From an uncultured Prevotellaceae bacterium (GTDB lineage Bacteria; Bacteroidota; Bacteroidia; Bacteroidales; Bacteroidaceae): a DNA stretch of 64,000 nucleotides. Numbering within the stretch: position 1 is the stretch's first letter; every line of letters starts with the position of its first letter. Below, piece after piece: positions 17,199 through 24,430 of the stretch. The position numbers and the translations under genes are program-made. The notes beneath the pieces are model-generated. The model did no database searches. It was not told the origin of the DNA and saw only the letters and a program-made list of their open reading frames with translations. The stretch lies in contig OMQN01000002.1 in NCBI GenBank assembly GCA_900313235.1, positions 1 through 64,000 of the forward strand, given 5' to 3'.

Positions 17199-18539
17199 AT
17201 GGAGTGGAAACAACTTATATCAAACAAGCGACTCGGTCAGGAACAGCGCCATACGGAGCGCCATGATGACCGTTCGGAATTCAAGCGTGACTACGACCGT
17301 CTCATCTTCTCGGCACCTTTTCGCCGCCTGCAGAACAAGACGCAGGTGTTCCCCTTGCCGGGAAGCGTCTTTGTGCACAACCGTCTGACTCATTCCCTTG
17401 AGGTGGCCAGCGTAGGTATGTCGCTGGGCAACGATGTGGCTCAGCGCCTCATCGAGCAGCGCCATCCGGAATTGCGTGGTACGCTGTTTGAGGAGATAGG
17501 CCAGATAGTGTCTACCGCCTGTCTGGCCCACGACCTGGGTAATCCTCCCTTTGGGCATTCAGGTGAGAAGGCCATCCAGACCTTCTTTACCGAGGGACCT
17601 GGTCGTGCACTTCGTCAGCAGGTGTCACCAGCCTTCTGGGATGACATCACTCATTTCGAGGGTAATGCCAACGCCTTCCGTCTGCTGACCCACCAGTTCA
17701 AGGGTCGTCGCCCTGGCGGTTTCGTGATGTGCTACTCCACCATTGCCAGCATTGTGAAGTATCCCTTTGCCTCGTCTGCTGCCAGCAAGAAGGGAAAGTT
17801 CGGCTTCTTCCAGAGCGAGCAGGATACCTACAAGCGTATTGCCGATGAAATGGGCATTATTTGTGTTTCCAAACCAGGCGAGCCCCTGCGCTATGTGCGC
17901 CACCCGCTGGTGTATCTCGTGGAGGCTGCTGACGATATCTGCTATGAGATTATGGACTTGGAAGATGCCCATAAGTTGAAGATTATCACCTTTGAACAGA
18001 CGCAGCGCCTGATGCTCGACTTCTTCGACGAGGAGACGCAACAGCATATCATGCAGCGTATAGAGAGTGAACAACTCACCGATAAAAACGAGCAGATAGT
18101 CTATCTGCGTGCCTGCGTCATCGGTAAATTGGAGAACGAGTGTGTCAACACCTTTATTGAGCACGAGGACGAGATACTGGGTGGCATCTTTACGGGCAGT
18201 CTCGTAGACCATATCAGTCCTTTGCAGCGTGAGGCCTATCGTCGTTGCGCGGAGTTTTCCGTGCAGTACATCTACCGCAGTCGTCCTGTACTCGATGTGG
18301 AGTTGTCTGGTTATAAGATTATGGAGACACTCATGCAGCAGATGGTTGAGGCCGTCATGCACCCCGACCGCTACTATTCGCAGCAGCTCATTGGTCGTGT
18401 GTCCAGCCAGTACCATATTGACGACCCCGACCTGGAGGTGCGCCTCATGTCCGTCATCGACTACATCAGCGGCATGACCGATGTCTATGCCCTGGACGTC
18501 TATCAAAAGATTAACGGTATCTCCCTTCCTATTATTTAG
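17199..18539 (+). CDS. dgt: Deoxyguanosinetriphosphate triphosphohydrolase (HD domain)
   Basis: Hydrolyses dGTP or other dNTPs to the nucleoside and triphosphate. HD-domain metal ligands are visible: H65 in NRLTHSLEV, H111-D112 in AHDLGNPPFGH and a later Asp in EAADDICYE. The 446 residues fit the family. The gene is divergent from dut, so two dNTP-pool enzymes share one control region. Its last 8 bases overlap the end of the convergent sensor kinase gene. Confidence 0.92.
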   Translation: MEWKQLISNKRLGQEQRHTERHDDRSEFKRDYDRLIFSAPFRRLQNKTQVFPLPGSVFVHNRLTHSLEVASVGMSLGNDVAQRLIEQRHPELRGTLFEEIGQIVSTACLAHDLGNPPFGHSGEKAIQTFFTEGPGRALRQQVSPAFWDDITHFEGNANAFRLLTHQFKGRRPGGFVMCYSTIASIVKYPFASSAASKKGKFGFFQSEQDTYKRIADEMGIICVSKPGEPLRYVRHPLVYLVEAADDICYEIMDLEDAHKLKIITFEQTQRLMLDFFDEETQQHIMQRIESEQLTDKNEQIVYLRACVIGKLENECVNTFIEHEDEILGGIFTGSLVDHISPLQREAYRRCAEFSVQYIYRSRPVLDVELSGYKIMETLMQQMVEAVMHPDRYYSQQLIGRVSSQYHIDDPDLEVRLMSVIDYISGMTDVYALDVYQKINGISLPII

Positions 18540-20187
18540 GCACCTGCAGCGTGAATCGGCAACCGTCGTGGTAGCTTGCATCGTATGTCAGGTCACCGCC
18601 TAAGCCTTGTGCGTGGCGCTTAGCCAGTGGCAGGCCAAGGCCCAGACCTTCGGACAGGTCGTCGACTTTCATGAAGGGCTTGAAAATCATGTCCTGTGCT
18701 TCACCGCCAATGCCAGGGCCAGTATCTTCTACGGTAAAGAAGATATTGGAGAAAGTCTCAGTGATGCGTAGCTTGATATGCTGGCCGTCAGAGTATTTGG
18801 CAGCATTGAACAGCAGCTCACGGAGGGTACGCATCAGGAAGATGTAGTTGGTCTTGATGGTGATGCTGTCCGACACCTCGCTTTCGAACTGGATGGTGGT
18901 CTTCGGGAAGCGCTCCCGTGTATAGTCGATACACTCCTTGCCGACGATGTTACATACCACCTGGTCGTTCCTGTCGGTGAACAACTCGTGGGAAGTGCCG
19001 TATTCAGAACAGTCGGAGAGCATCTGTACCATGCGGTTCAGATGGATGGCATTGTGCGTCATGGTGTCGATGACGTCAGCCAACTCTTCCTGTGGTATCT
19101 GACCATTCCCCTCCTGTGTTGCCTTGAGATTGTCGCCAAGCACATCGGCAAATCCCATGGTGATATTCAGCGGTGTGCGCATCTGGTGTGAGACGTTCTG
19201 TATAAATGTTGCTTTCTTCCTGACAGCCTCTTCGGCCAGCGTCATGGCCTGCGCCAGTTCCTTATTATGCTTCTGGGTCTCCTCGGCAGTCTGGTGAATG
19301 CTGCTCACAGACTCATGGAGCGACTGTTGCATGACCACAAAACTGTTTTGCAGACGTCCTATGACATCTTGTCGCTTAGAGTGGGGGATGCCATCGTCGT
19401 AGTGGCCGTCAACAATCTTTTTAGTGAGCACCAGCAGCTGGCTGAGGGGCTTGACGGTCTTCCTGGTTACCAAATAGCAGATTCCCAGTATGAGTATCAG
19501 ACCGACGAGCAGCAGACCGCTAGCCCAATAGAGCAGCTGGTTGTAGCTCTTCAGAATCTCGTGTTTCGGACATACCAGGGCGAGGTTCCACTCCGTGCCG
19601 GTGATGGCATTACATACGACAAGGTTACCCTTCTCCTCACAGCGTTCGTCATTCTTTATAAACCGGAAGTAGGAGTGGGGCGTCGGCAACTCTGTCTCGC
19701 TGATCGCAGTGGCCAGCTTTTGGAAGGCAAGGGTGGCAGTGACGACTCCTTTGATGGGGCCTCCGTCAGGACGAAGGGCCTTGGAATAAGTGAAGACGGT
19801 GTCGCCCGTAGCAGTGATGCTCATGGCACTACCTAGCGTAATTTGTGCGATTTCAACGGAATCTGTAGTGATGTGACAGGTGTTGACGGTGCGGTTGAGA
19901 AGGGCAATGCGGAGACAGATAGACTGTAACGAGTCGGCGCGGAAATGCTCCTCCATCAGCCAACTGTTGGAATTGATGGCGTTCTCTACCAGATTGGTAG
20001 TACTCTTGACACGCTGTGTGGCGGTGTTGAGCACGCTGGTGACCTGCTTCACGGTCTCTTGTTGAATGATGCTTCGTGAATAGAGGAACAGGATGCCCAG
20101 CGCCAATACGAAGATGGGCGCGGCAGCCAGCGTGATACCAATGCTAAGCTTAGCGGAGAGCTGTCGACGAATCTTATTCATGGGCAT
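18532..20187 (-). CDS. Membrane histidine kinase
   Basis: Sensor kinase of 551 residues: membrane segment about 18-38, an extracytoplasmic domain to about 215, second membrane segment about 219-242, HAMP about 243-295, coiled linker, then the dimerisation/phospho-acceptor helix with H335 in NVSHQMRTPLN. The ATPase part has the N box LLFNAAKY, DTGPGIGG and GLGLGLP. No receiver domain follows. The first codons overlap by 14 bases the end of a second sensor gene, so the two are co-translated. Cognate regulator not adjacent; the receiver-only protein at 7370 is one candidate. Confidence 0.88.
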   Translation of the reverse strand: MPMNKIRRQLSAKLSIGITLAAAPIFVLALGILFLYSRSIIQQETVKQVTSVLNTATQRVKSTTNLVENAINSNSWLMEEHFRADSLQSICLRIALLNRTVNTCHITTDSVEIAQITLGSAMSITATGDTVFTYSKALRPDGGPIKGVVTATLAFQKLATAISETELPTPHSYFRFIKNDERCEEKGNLVVCNAITGTEWNLALVCPKHEILKSYNQLLYWASGLLLVGLILILGICYLVTRKTVKPLSQLLVLTKKIVDGHYDDGIPHSKRQDVIGRLQNSFVVMQQSLHESVSSIHQTAEETQKHNKELAQAMTLAEEAVRKKATFIQNVSHQMRTPLNITMGFADVLGDNLKATQEGNGQIPQEELADVIDTMTHNAIHLNRMVQMLSDCSEYGTSHELFTDRNDQVVCNIVGKECIDYTRERFPKTTIQFESEVSDSITIKTNYIFLMRTLRELLFNAAKYSDGQHIKLRITETFSNIFFTVEDTGPGIGGEAQDMIFKPFMKVDDLSEGLGLGLPLAKRHAQGLGGDLTYDASYHDGCRFTLQVPK

Positions 20188-21682
20188 CCTCCTTTCCTGT
20201 CTCCTGTTCTGCAGAGTCTATCATGTGGCCAAGCAGTTCAATAATCGTCTTTCCCTTCTGGTGGATGGCACTAATCTCTTCATTAGCCTCCTCAAGACTG
20301 ATGGTATGATAGTTGTTGCAAAGGGTGTTCACGTGATTCATGAGGGTGTCGGCAGGTTCCAGCATCTGGTAGGTCATCTGGTGCAGGAAGGCCGACTTCA
20401 TGCGGTTTGCCTCCTGGGCCTTTCTGTTGGCCTGTTGCAATTCTTTGCTGCGCTCCTTGAGCTGGTCGTTCATCTGCTCCAACTCAGCCATTCGCGTGGC
20501 CAGCGATTGCTGTAGCTGCTGGAAGTTCTCCTGCAGCTGTCCGACCTCGTCATAGCGCTCTGTGTCAGGGATGGTACGGCTGTAGTCACCTTGGCTGATT
20601 TTTTGTGCTGCCCTGGTGAGCATATTCAGCGGCAACAGCTTACGGTGGGTAAACAAGGTGCTGAGTATGACGGAGAGCAGCAAGCCCACAAAGGCGATAC
20701 CTATGACGAGATAGAGCAGGCGGTTGTAGTCGCCAAAGATATCGTCTTCCGGATAGATGACGCCTACGCTCCAGCCGAGGTGGTCTGTGGTGCGCCCAAC
20801 GACCTGATGGCGTGTGAAGGGTTTGTAGACCACATACCAGTTACGGTCATCCATGATGAAGGGCTCCTGTCCACTCTCGCCGCCGACCATTGCCTTGACG
20901 ACCTTGCGCATAGAGGGGTCGCTGTCTTTGACGAACAGGTTAAACACGTTCTGCTTGGTCAGCTTCTCTTTGTCGGGGTGAACGATATACGAGCCGTTGC
21001 GTCCCAACAGTATGCTGTAGCCGTTTGGCGACGGCTTGGCAGCCAGCACAATCTCTGAGAGCAGCTCAATGGCGATGTCTACCGCCAGCACTCCGACAGT
21101 CTTGTTGCTACGGTCTTTGATGGGCAGACAGAAGGTGGTCAGTGCCTCGTCTTCCGTATCTTTGTTCTTCAAGGGGTCAGTCCAACAGGCATGTCCTAAG
21201 GTCATGGGTTCGGTATACCACACCTGCTCCGTATAGGGACGGTCGGTAAACGTGTTCTGCTGTATGAGTTCCGATGCAGCATTGGTGGTCGTGCTGTGTC
21301 CTTTGCGGTGGATGTAGGCCATGAAGAGCTCGCGGCCAGGGTAATAGTAGGGCTTGAAGACGATTGCACAGCCTACTATATAGGGGTTACATTCTACCAG
21401 TCGGCGACTGTAGGTCAGCATATCGTCGGGTCTGTCAAGATGCGCCGCCATCTCCCAATAGACGTTGCCTGCCGACTGTTCCACGCTGAGCAGGATGTTG
21501 TCGATGTTCTGTACCGTCACCTCCAGGGTCTGCTCGGCATTACGCATCGCCTTCTCTCTTAGTGTCTGGCGCGAGATATTGAACAAAACGGCCAGAGATA
21601 CCAAGAGCAGCAACGCAATTACACAGGCAACTTTTAAGCTAAGTCTAAGTGAAAGCGTATGGTAGATTTTCTTAGGCAGCAT
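20174..21682 (-). CDS. dCache/HAMP sensor with a degenerate kinase helix and no ATPase domain
   Basis: Residues 16-36 form a membrane helix, about 40-315 a dCache-like sensing domain (with PNGYSILLGRNGSYIVHP), 322-344 a second helix, 345-398 HAMP, then coiled coil. At 432-443 FLHQMTYQMLEP lines up with the phospho-acceptor box FIQNVSHQMRTP of the next gene, but the acceptor His is Tyr438. The protein ends without an ATPase domain. It cannot autophosphorylate by itself and probably works with the kinase encoded next to it. Confidence 0.83.
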   Translation of the reverse strand: MLPKKIYHTLSLRLSLKVACVIALLLLVSLAVLFNISRQTLREKAMRNAEQTLEVTVQNIDNILLSVEQSAGNVYWEMAAHLDRPDDMLTYSRRLVECNPYIVGCAIVFKPYYYPGRELFMAYIHRKGHSTTTNAASELIQQNTFTDRPYTEQVWYTEPMTLGHACWTDPLKNKDTEDEALTTFCLPIKDRSNKTVGVLAVDIAIELLSEIVLAAKPSPNGYSILLGRNGSYIVHPDKEKLTKQNVFNLFVKDSDPSMRKVVKAMVGGESGQEPFIMDDRNWYVVYKPFTRHQVVGRTTDHLGWSVGVIYPEDDIFGDYNRLLYLVIGIAFVGLLLSVILSTLFTHRKLLPLNMLTRAAQKISQGDYSRTIPDTERYDEVGQLQENFQQLQQSLATRMAELEQMNDQLKERSKELQQANRKAQEANRMKSAFLHQMTYQMLEPADTLMNHVNTLCNNYHTISLEEANEEISAIHQKGKTIIELLGHMIDSAEQETGKEDAHE

Positions 21683-21710
21683 TAATTATTCTTAGGCAGC
21701 ATTAATTATT
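21671..21710. repeat. 20-base tandem duplication covering a start codon
   Basis: The unit CTTAGGCAGCATTAATTATT occurs twice without a break (21671-21690, 21691-21710). On the minus strand each copy includes an ATG and the codons for MLPK, so the translation start of the sensor gene is duplicated. Confidence 0.9.
21682..21702 (-). CDS. Six-codon leader ORF (MLPKNN) coupled to the sensor gene
   Basis: The upstream copy of the duplicated start reads ATG CTG CCT AAG AAT AAT TAA. Its stop overlaps the next ATG as TAATG, the usual form of translational coupling. Whether it is translated is unknown; it may just be a recent duplication. Confidence 0.45.
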   Translation of the reverse strand: MLPKNN

Positions 21711-21732
21711 ATAGTGTTATAGCTTAGTGGTG

Positions 21733-21740
21733 CAAATATA
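21733..21740 (-). promoter_or_regulatory. Candidate -7 box for the sensor pair
   Basis: Minus-strand TATATTTG fits TAnnTTTG and lies about 30 bases before the duplicated start region. No TTTG was found at -33. Confidence 0.4.
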
Positions 21741-21815
21741 GCAATAATAATGCTTCATACATCCACGAAGCACACTATTTATGAATAATTAACACTTTGG
21801 CGCGCCTATCGTCTG

Positions 21816-22670
21816 TCAATTCTTGCGCAGCGACTTGATAATGCCTACATAAGCCAGCAGGATGACATTCATCATCAGGGCATAGACAATGGCAGGGATA
21901 GCCATCACGTCGTTGGCAAAGACGAAGGGGCTGCTGGCTATAGAGATGGCCTGGGCAGCATTCTGCATACCTATCTCTATAATAATGGTACGCTGCTCAC
22001 GTCCAGAGAGTCGCATCATCCACGATAGTGCTACGCCACCGCCCATGGCCAGCAGAATCAGCACCGTCATAGCCAGTCCCAGTTGTGGAAACTCGCGGAC
22101 GATGGTCTCCCTGTTCTGTATGAAGAAGATGCTTGCCAACAGTATCAGGGCAGGGAAGGCCAGCTTCTTCAGCACGCCGTGCATCTTGCGGGCCAACTGT
22201 TCACGCCACATCGCTACTGACAGGCCGATAACGATAGGCACCAGCATGAGTACGATGTTCTGCACCAGCAGGTTGCCTACTGGCAGGGTTATCGACTGGT
22301 TCTCGCCCACCAGTCCGGTAGCATAGCTCATCACCAACGGACCCGTAAACAGCGTGATAATGCTGCTCAGCATGGTCAGCGATACCGACAGGGCTACGTC
22401 GCCGCCTGCCAGCATAGAGAACACATTGCTGGAACTTCCGCCAGGACTGCATGCTATCAGCATGACTCCTAAGAAGAACACAGCCTCCAGTTGGAAACCG
22501 AAACCGATGGCAAGGCCAATGAGTGGCAATAGCAGTATCTGACCTGCCAAACCTACTAATATAGCACGTGGACGCTCTACTACCAGACGGAAATCTGCTG
22601 GGCGCAGCGTCAGTCCCAAGTCGAACATTAACAGGACGAGAATGGGCAAAACAATAAATATCGTATTCAT
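21816..22670 (-). CDS. Bile acid:sodium symporter family (BASS) transporter
   Basis: Inner-membrane transporter of 284 residues with about nine or ten hydrophobic segments. Family landmarks include DLGLTL near residue 20, ACSPGGSSSNVF near 92 and the second-repeat motif EIGMQNAAQAIS near 230. Substrates in this family range from bile acids to organic acids and pantoate; the one here is unknown. The frame stays open for 312 more bases upstream through repeat DNA, but the ATG at 22670 starts right before the first membrane helix and directly follows a consensus promoter. Confidence 0.85.
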   Translation of the reverse strand: MNTIFIVLPILVLLMFDLGLTLRPADFRLVVERPRAILVGLAGQILLLPLIGLAIGFGFQLEAVFFLGVMLIACSPGGSSSNVFSMLAGGDVALSVSLTMLSSIITLFTGPLVMSYATGLVGENQSITLPVGNLLVQNIVLMLVPIVIGLSVAMWREQLARKMHGVLKKLAFPALILLASIFFIQNRETIVREFPQLGLAMTVLILLAMGGGVALSWMMRLSGREQRTIIIEIGMQNAAQAISIASSPFVFANDVMAIPAIVYALMMNVILLAYVGIIKSLRKN

Positions 22671-22678
22671 ACGGTGTG

Positions 22679-22710
22679 CAAAGGTACGGATAAGTGAGCG
22701 AAATGCCAAA
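22679..22710 (-). promoter_or_regulatory. Consensus promoter of the BASS transporter gene
   Basis: Minus strand: TTTG (22710-22707), 20-base spacer, TACCTTTG (22686-22679). The box ends 8 bases before the ATG, so the leader is nearly absent. Confidence 0.65.
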
Positions 22711-22842
22711 TTTATTTGAGCATTTCCGAGCGGTAGTACCTTCGAACGCAGTTCAAAGGTAGTGCAAACCGAGAGAAAAACCAAATAAATTTGAGTTTTT
22801 CCGAGGTGCAGCCTACTTTCGAGCTTTCGCTCACTTATTCGT
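22687..22842. repeat. Inverted and direct repeats in a divergent promoter region
   Basis: An 18-base arm at 22687-22704 (ACGGATAAGTGAGCGAAA region) recurs inverted at 22825-22842 with one mismatch. Between them two direct copies of about 24 bases, CAAATTTATTTGAGCATTTCCGAG near 22707 type and its variant near 22780, each contain a small palindrome of the form CAAATNNATTTG. Promoter-like boxes sit at both ends, pointing outward. Confidence 0.6.
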
Positions 22843-22933
22843 AACTTTGCCATCAAAGATGGCGAACTTACTCCGTCTCGGCAAAAAAAAGAATGAATTC
22901 TTTTTGTTTTGCTCTCGACTTTTCGTAACTTTG
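22842..22933 (+). promoter_or_regulatory. Tandem promoter-like boxes before the AraC-type gene
   Basis: TAACTTTG occurs at 22842-22849 and 22926-22933. The second has TTTG at 22903-22906 with a 19-base spacer, a full consensus promoter. The leader to the ATG at 23119 would be about 180 bases and holds no other gene. Confidence 0.55.
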
Positions 22934-23118
22934 CAGCGGAAAAGTTGCGCAACAGCTCACGCTCGGCAATTGATGTATGCATGAGACGTCATTGGACAGA
23001 ATGAAATTAATCAAAAATAAACATAAAGTAAGACCATTAAGAATTTTATTTCGCGCGCACGGCCTCGGCGCTGGACGCAACGCGACGGGCAGCAGTGCTG
23101 CTATGCTTTTGAAGTCAA

Positions 23119-24243
23119 ATGACTGAAGTTTTGTTCCATATATTCAATACGGCAACAGTTATTGGTTGTCTGTTATTTGGCTGGGGGGTGTTCTTCCATG
23201 GCCGCCGCTTTGGCAGCGATGTGCTGTTGCTGCGCCGTTTTGTGGCAGTGGTTTTCACCTGCTTTGCCTTGTTTCTGAACAGTTCTTTCACCATTCTGCG
23301 CCCTGAGGGTGTCGAGGTGTTTGCCTCGCGGCCGTTGGGCTTTCTGAGTATTTCGTTCATCATCCTGGCTATGGGCGGTACGTCTATCATGGGGCGCAAA
23401 CACCACTGTAATTTCTCGCTATGGGTGCTCATGATGGCTGTTCCTGTGGCTTTCCTGTTGCTCAATCTGGTGATGGTGTCTTCGGGCAATTATCATCCAT
23501 TGTATCAATGGAGCGAAGTTTTTGATTTCCGGCGCAGTCAGCCTGTCTTTTATTTTGGGCGTTTGGTGTTTGTATTGTTCCTGCTGCTGTTCTGGCTGCT
23601 GTCGGTAGGTATGCTTGTCGATGCTTTCGTGTTCGACTGCCGTCAGCGTGCTGCTACTCCGCTTAGCGACGATGCCGAGCGCCATTGCGTGGAGCTGCGT
23701 TTCTTATTCCTTTGGGCGGGCCTGATGATAGGTGGTTTGGTGCCGATGTGCTTTAACAGCATGGTGCTATATGTCATCTATAGTATTCTGGTGACTGTCG
23801 CCCTGATAGGGTCGGCGTGGGGCTATTATCGTCTGGTGCGCTTTCTGCGTGCCCGTACCGATGGTCGTCTGGCCTCAGTGCTCATTGCCCGTCGCCTGCC
23901 TATACTGTTGACCATGGAGCAAGGCGGCACCACCGAATGGGGTGTGACTTTGTTGTGCAACCCCTTCTTTTGTGGCAACCCATCACTCGACAGTGTGGCA
24001 CAGGCCCTGGGTGTAGAAAATAGCGACCTGTCTGATTTTCTGAGCCAGCAGGGTGTCAACCTTGTGGCTTGGGTGAGTGACCAGCGCTTGCGCCACTGCG
24101 CCCAACAGATATCCACCACCCAGCGTAAGATCAGTGAGATAGCCGAGACTTGTGGTTATCATGATCTGCCCACTTTTTCACGTGCTTTCAAGCGCCAGTT
24201 TGGCATGGCTCCCAGCACCTACCGTGAAAAGAATATCGATTAA
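23119..24243 (+). CDS. Membrane-anchored AraC-family regulator
   Basis: The first 240 residues hold about seven hydrophobic segments (for example VIGCLLFGWGVFF, FLSISFIILAMGG, LVFVLFLLLFWLLSVGML, VIYSILVTVALIGSAW). The last 70 are an AraC-type DNA-binding domain, with ISEIAETCGYHDLPTFSRAF and FKRQFGMAPSTYRE near the end. Length 374. Such proteins should sense a signal at the membrane and act on DNA without a phosphorelay. Target genes are unknown; the large exported protein just downstream is a possible one. Confidence 0.82.
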   Translation: MTEVLFHIFNTATVIGCLLFGWGVFFHGRRFGSDVLLLRRFVAVVFTCFALFLNSSFTILRPEGVEVFASRPLGFLSISFIILAMGGTSIMGRKHHCNFSLWVLMMAVPVAFLLLNLVMVSSGNYHPLYQWSEVFDFRRSQPVFYFGRLVFVLFLLLFWLLSVGMLVDAFVFDCRQRAATPLSDDAERHCVELRFLFLWAGLMIGGLVPMCFNSMVLYVIYSILVTVALIGSAWGYYRLVRFLRARTDGRLASVLIARRLPILLTMEQGGTTEWGVTLLCNPFFCGNPSLDSVAQALGVENSDLSDFLSQQGVNLVAWVSDQRLRHCAQQISTTQRKISEIAETCGYHDLPTFSRAFKRQFGMAPSTYREKNID

Positions 24244-24290
24244 AAAATCATAAATTCATACCCTAAATGTGGTATTTGTAAGAAAATTTG

Positions 24291-24326
24291 GGCCCCTGCC
24301 AACCTTTTTTGAGGCCCTGCCAACCT
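24291..24326 (+). repeat. Direct repeat GGCC(C)CTGCCAACCT before the exported protein
   Basis: CCCTGCCAACCT is found at 24294-24305 and again at 24315-24326, 21 bases apart, or about two helical turns. It lies 105-140 bases before the ATG at 24431, so it could be an operator or activator site. Confidence 0.5.
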
Positions 24327-24430
24327 CTGTTTTGATGGTTTTTTGTAATTTCGCGCCCCGGATTAACCATGATCCGTACATTTTTTATATATCAATATAT
24401 GTCTTACTTTATTCAACCATCTAATCAATT

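Noticed and set aside
17625..18581. 318-residue ORF opposite dgt
   Set aside because: Antisense shadow of a well-supported dGTPase gene; no family features.
22671..22982. 104-residue N-terminal extension of the BASS transporter
   Set aside because: It runs through inverted repeats and a consensus promoter; the ATG at 22670 begins the first membrane helix.
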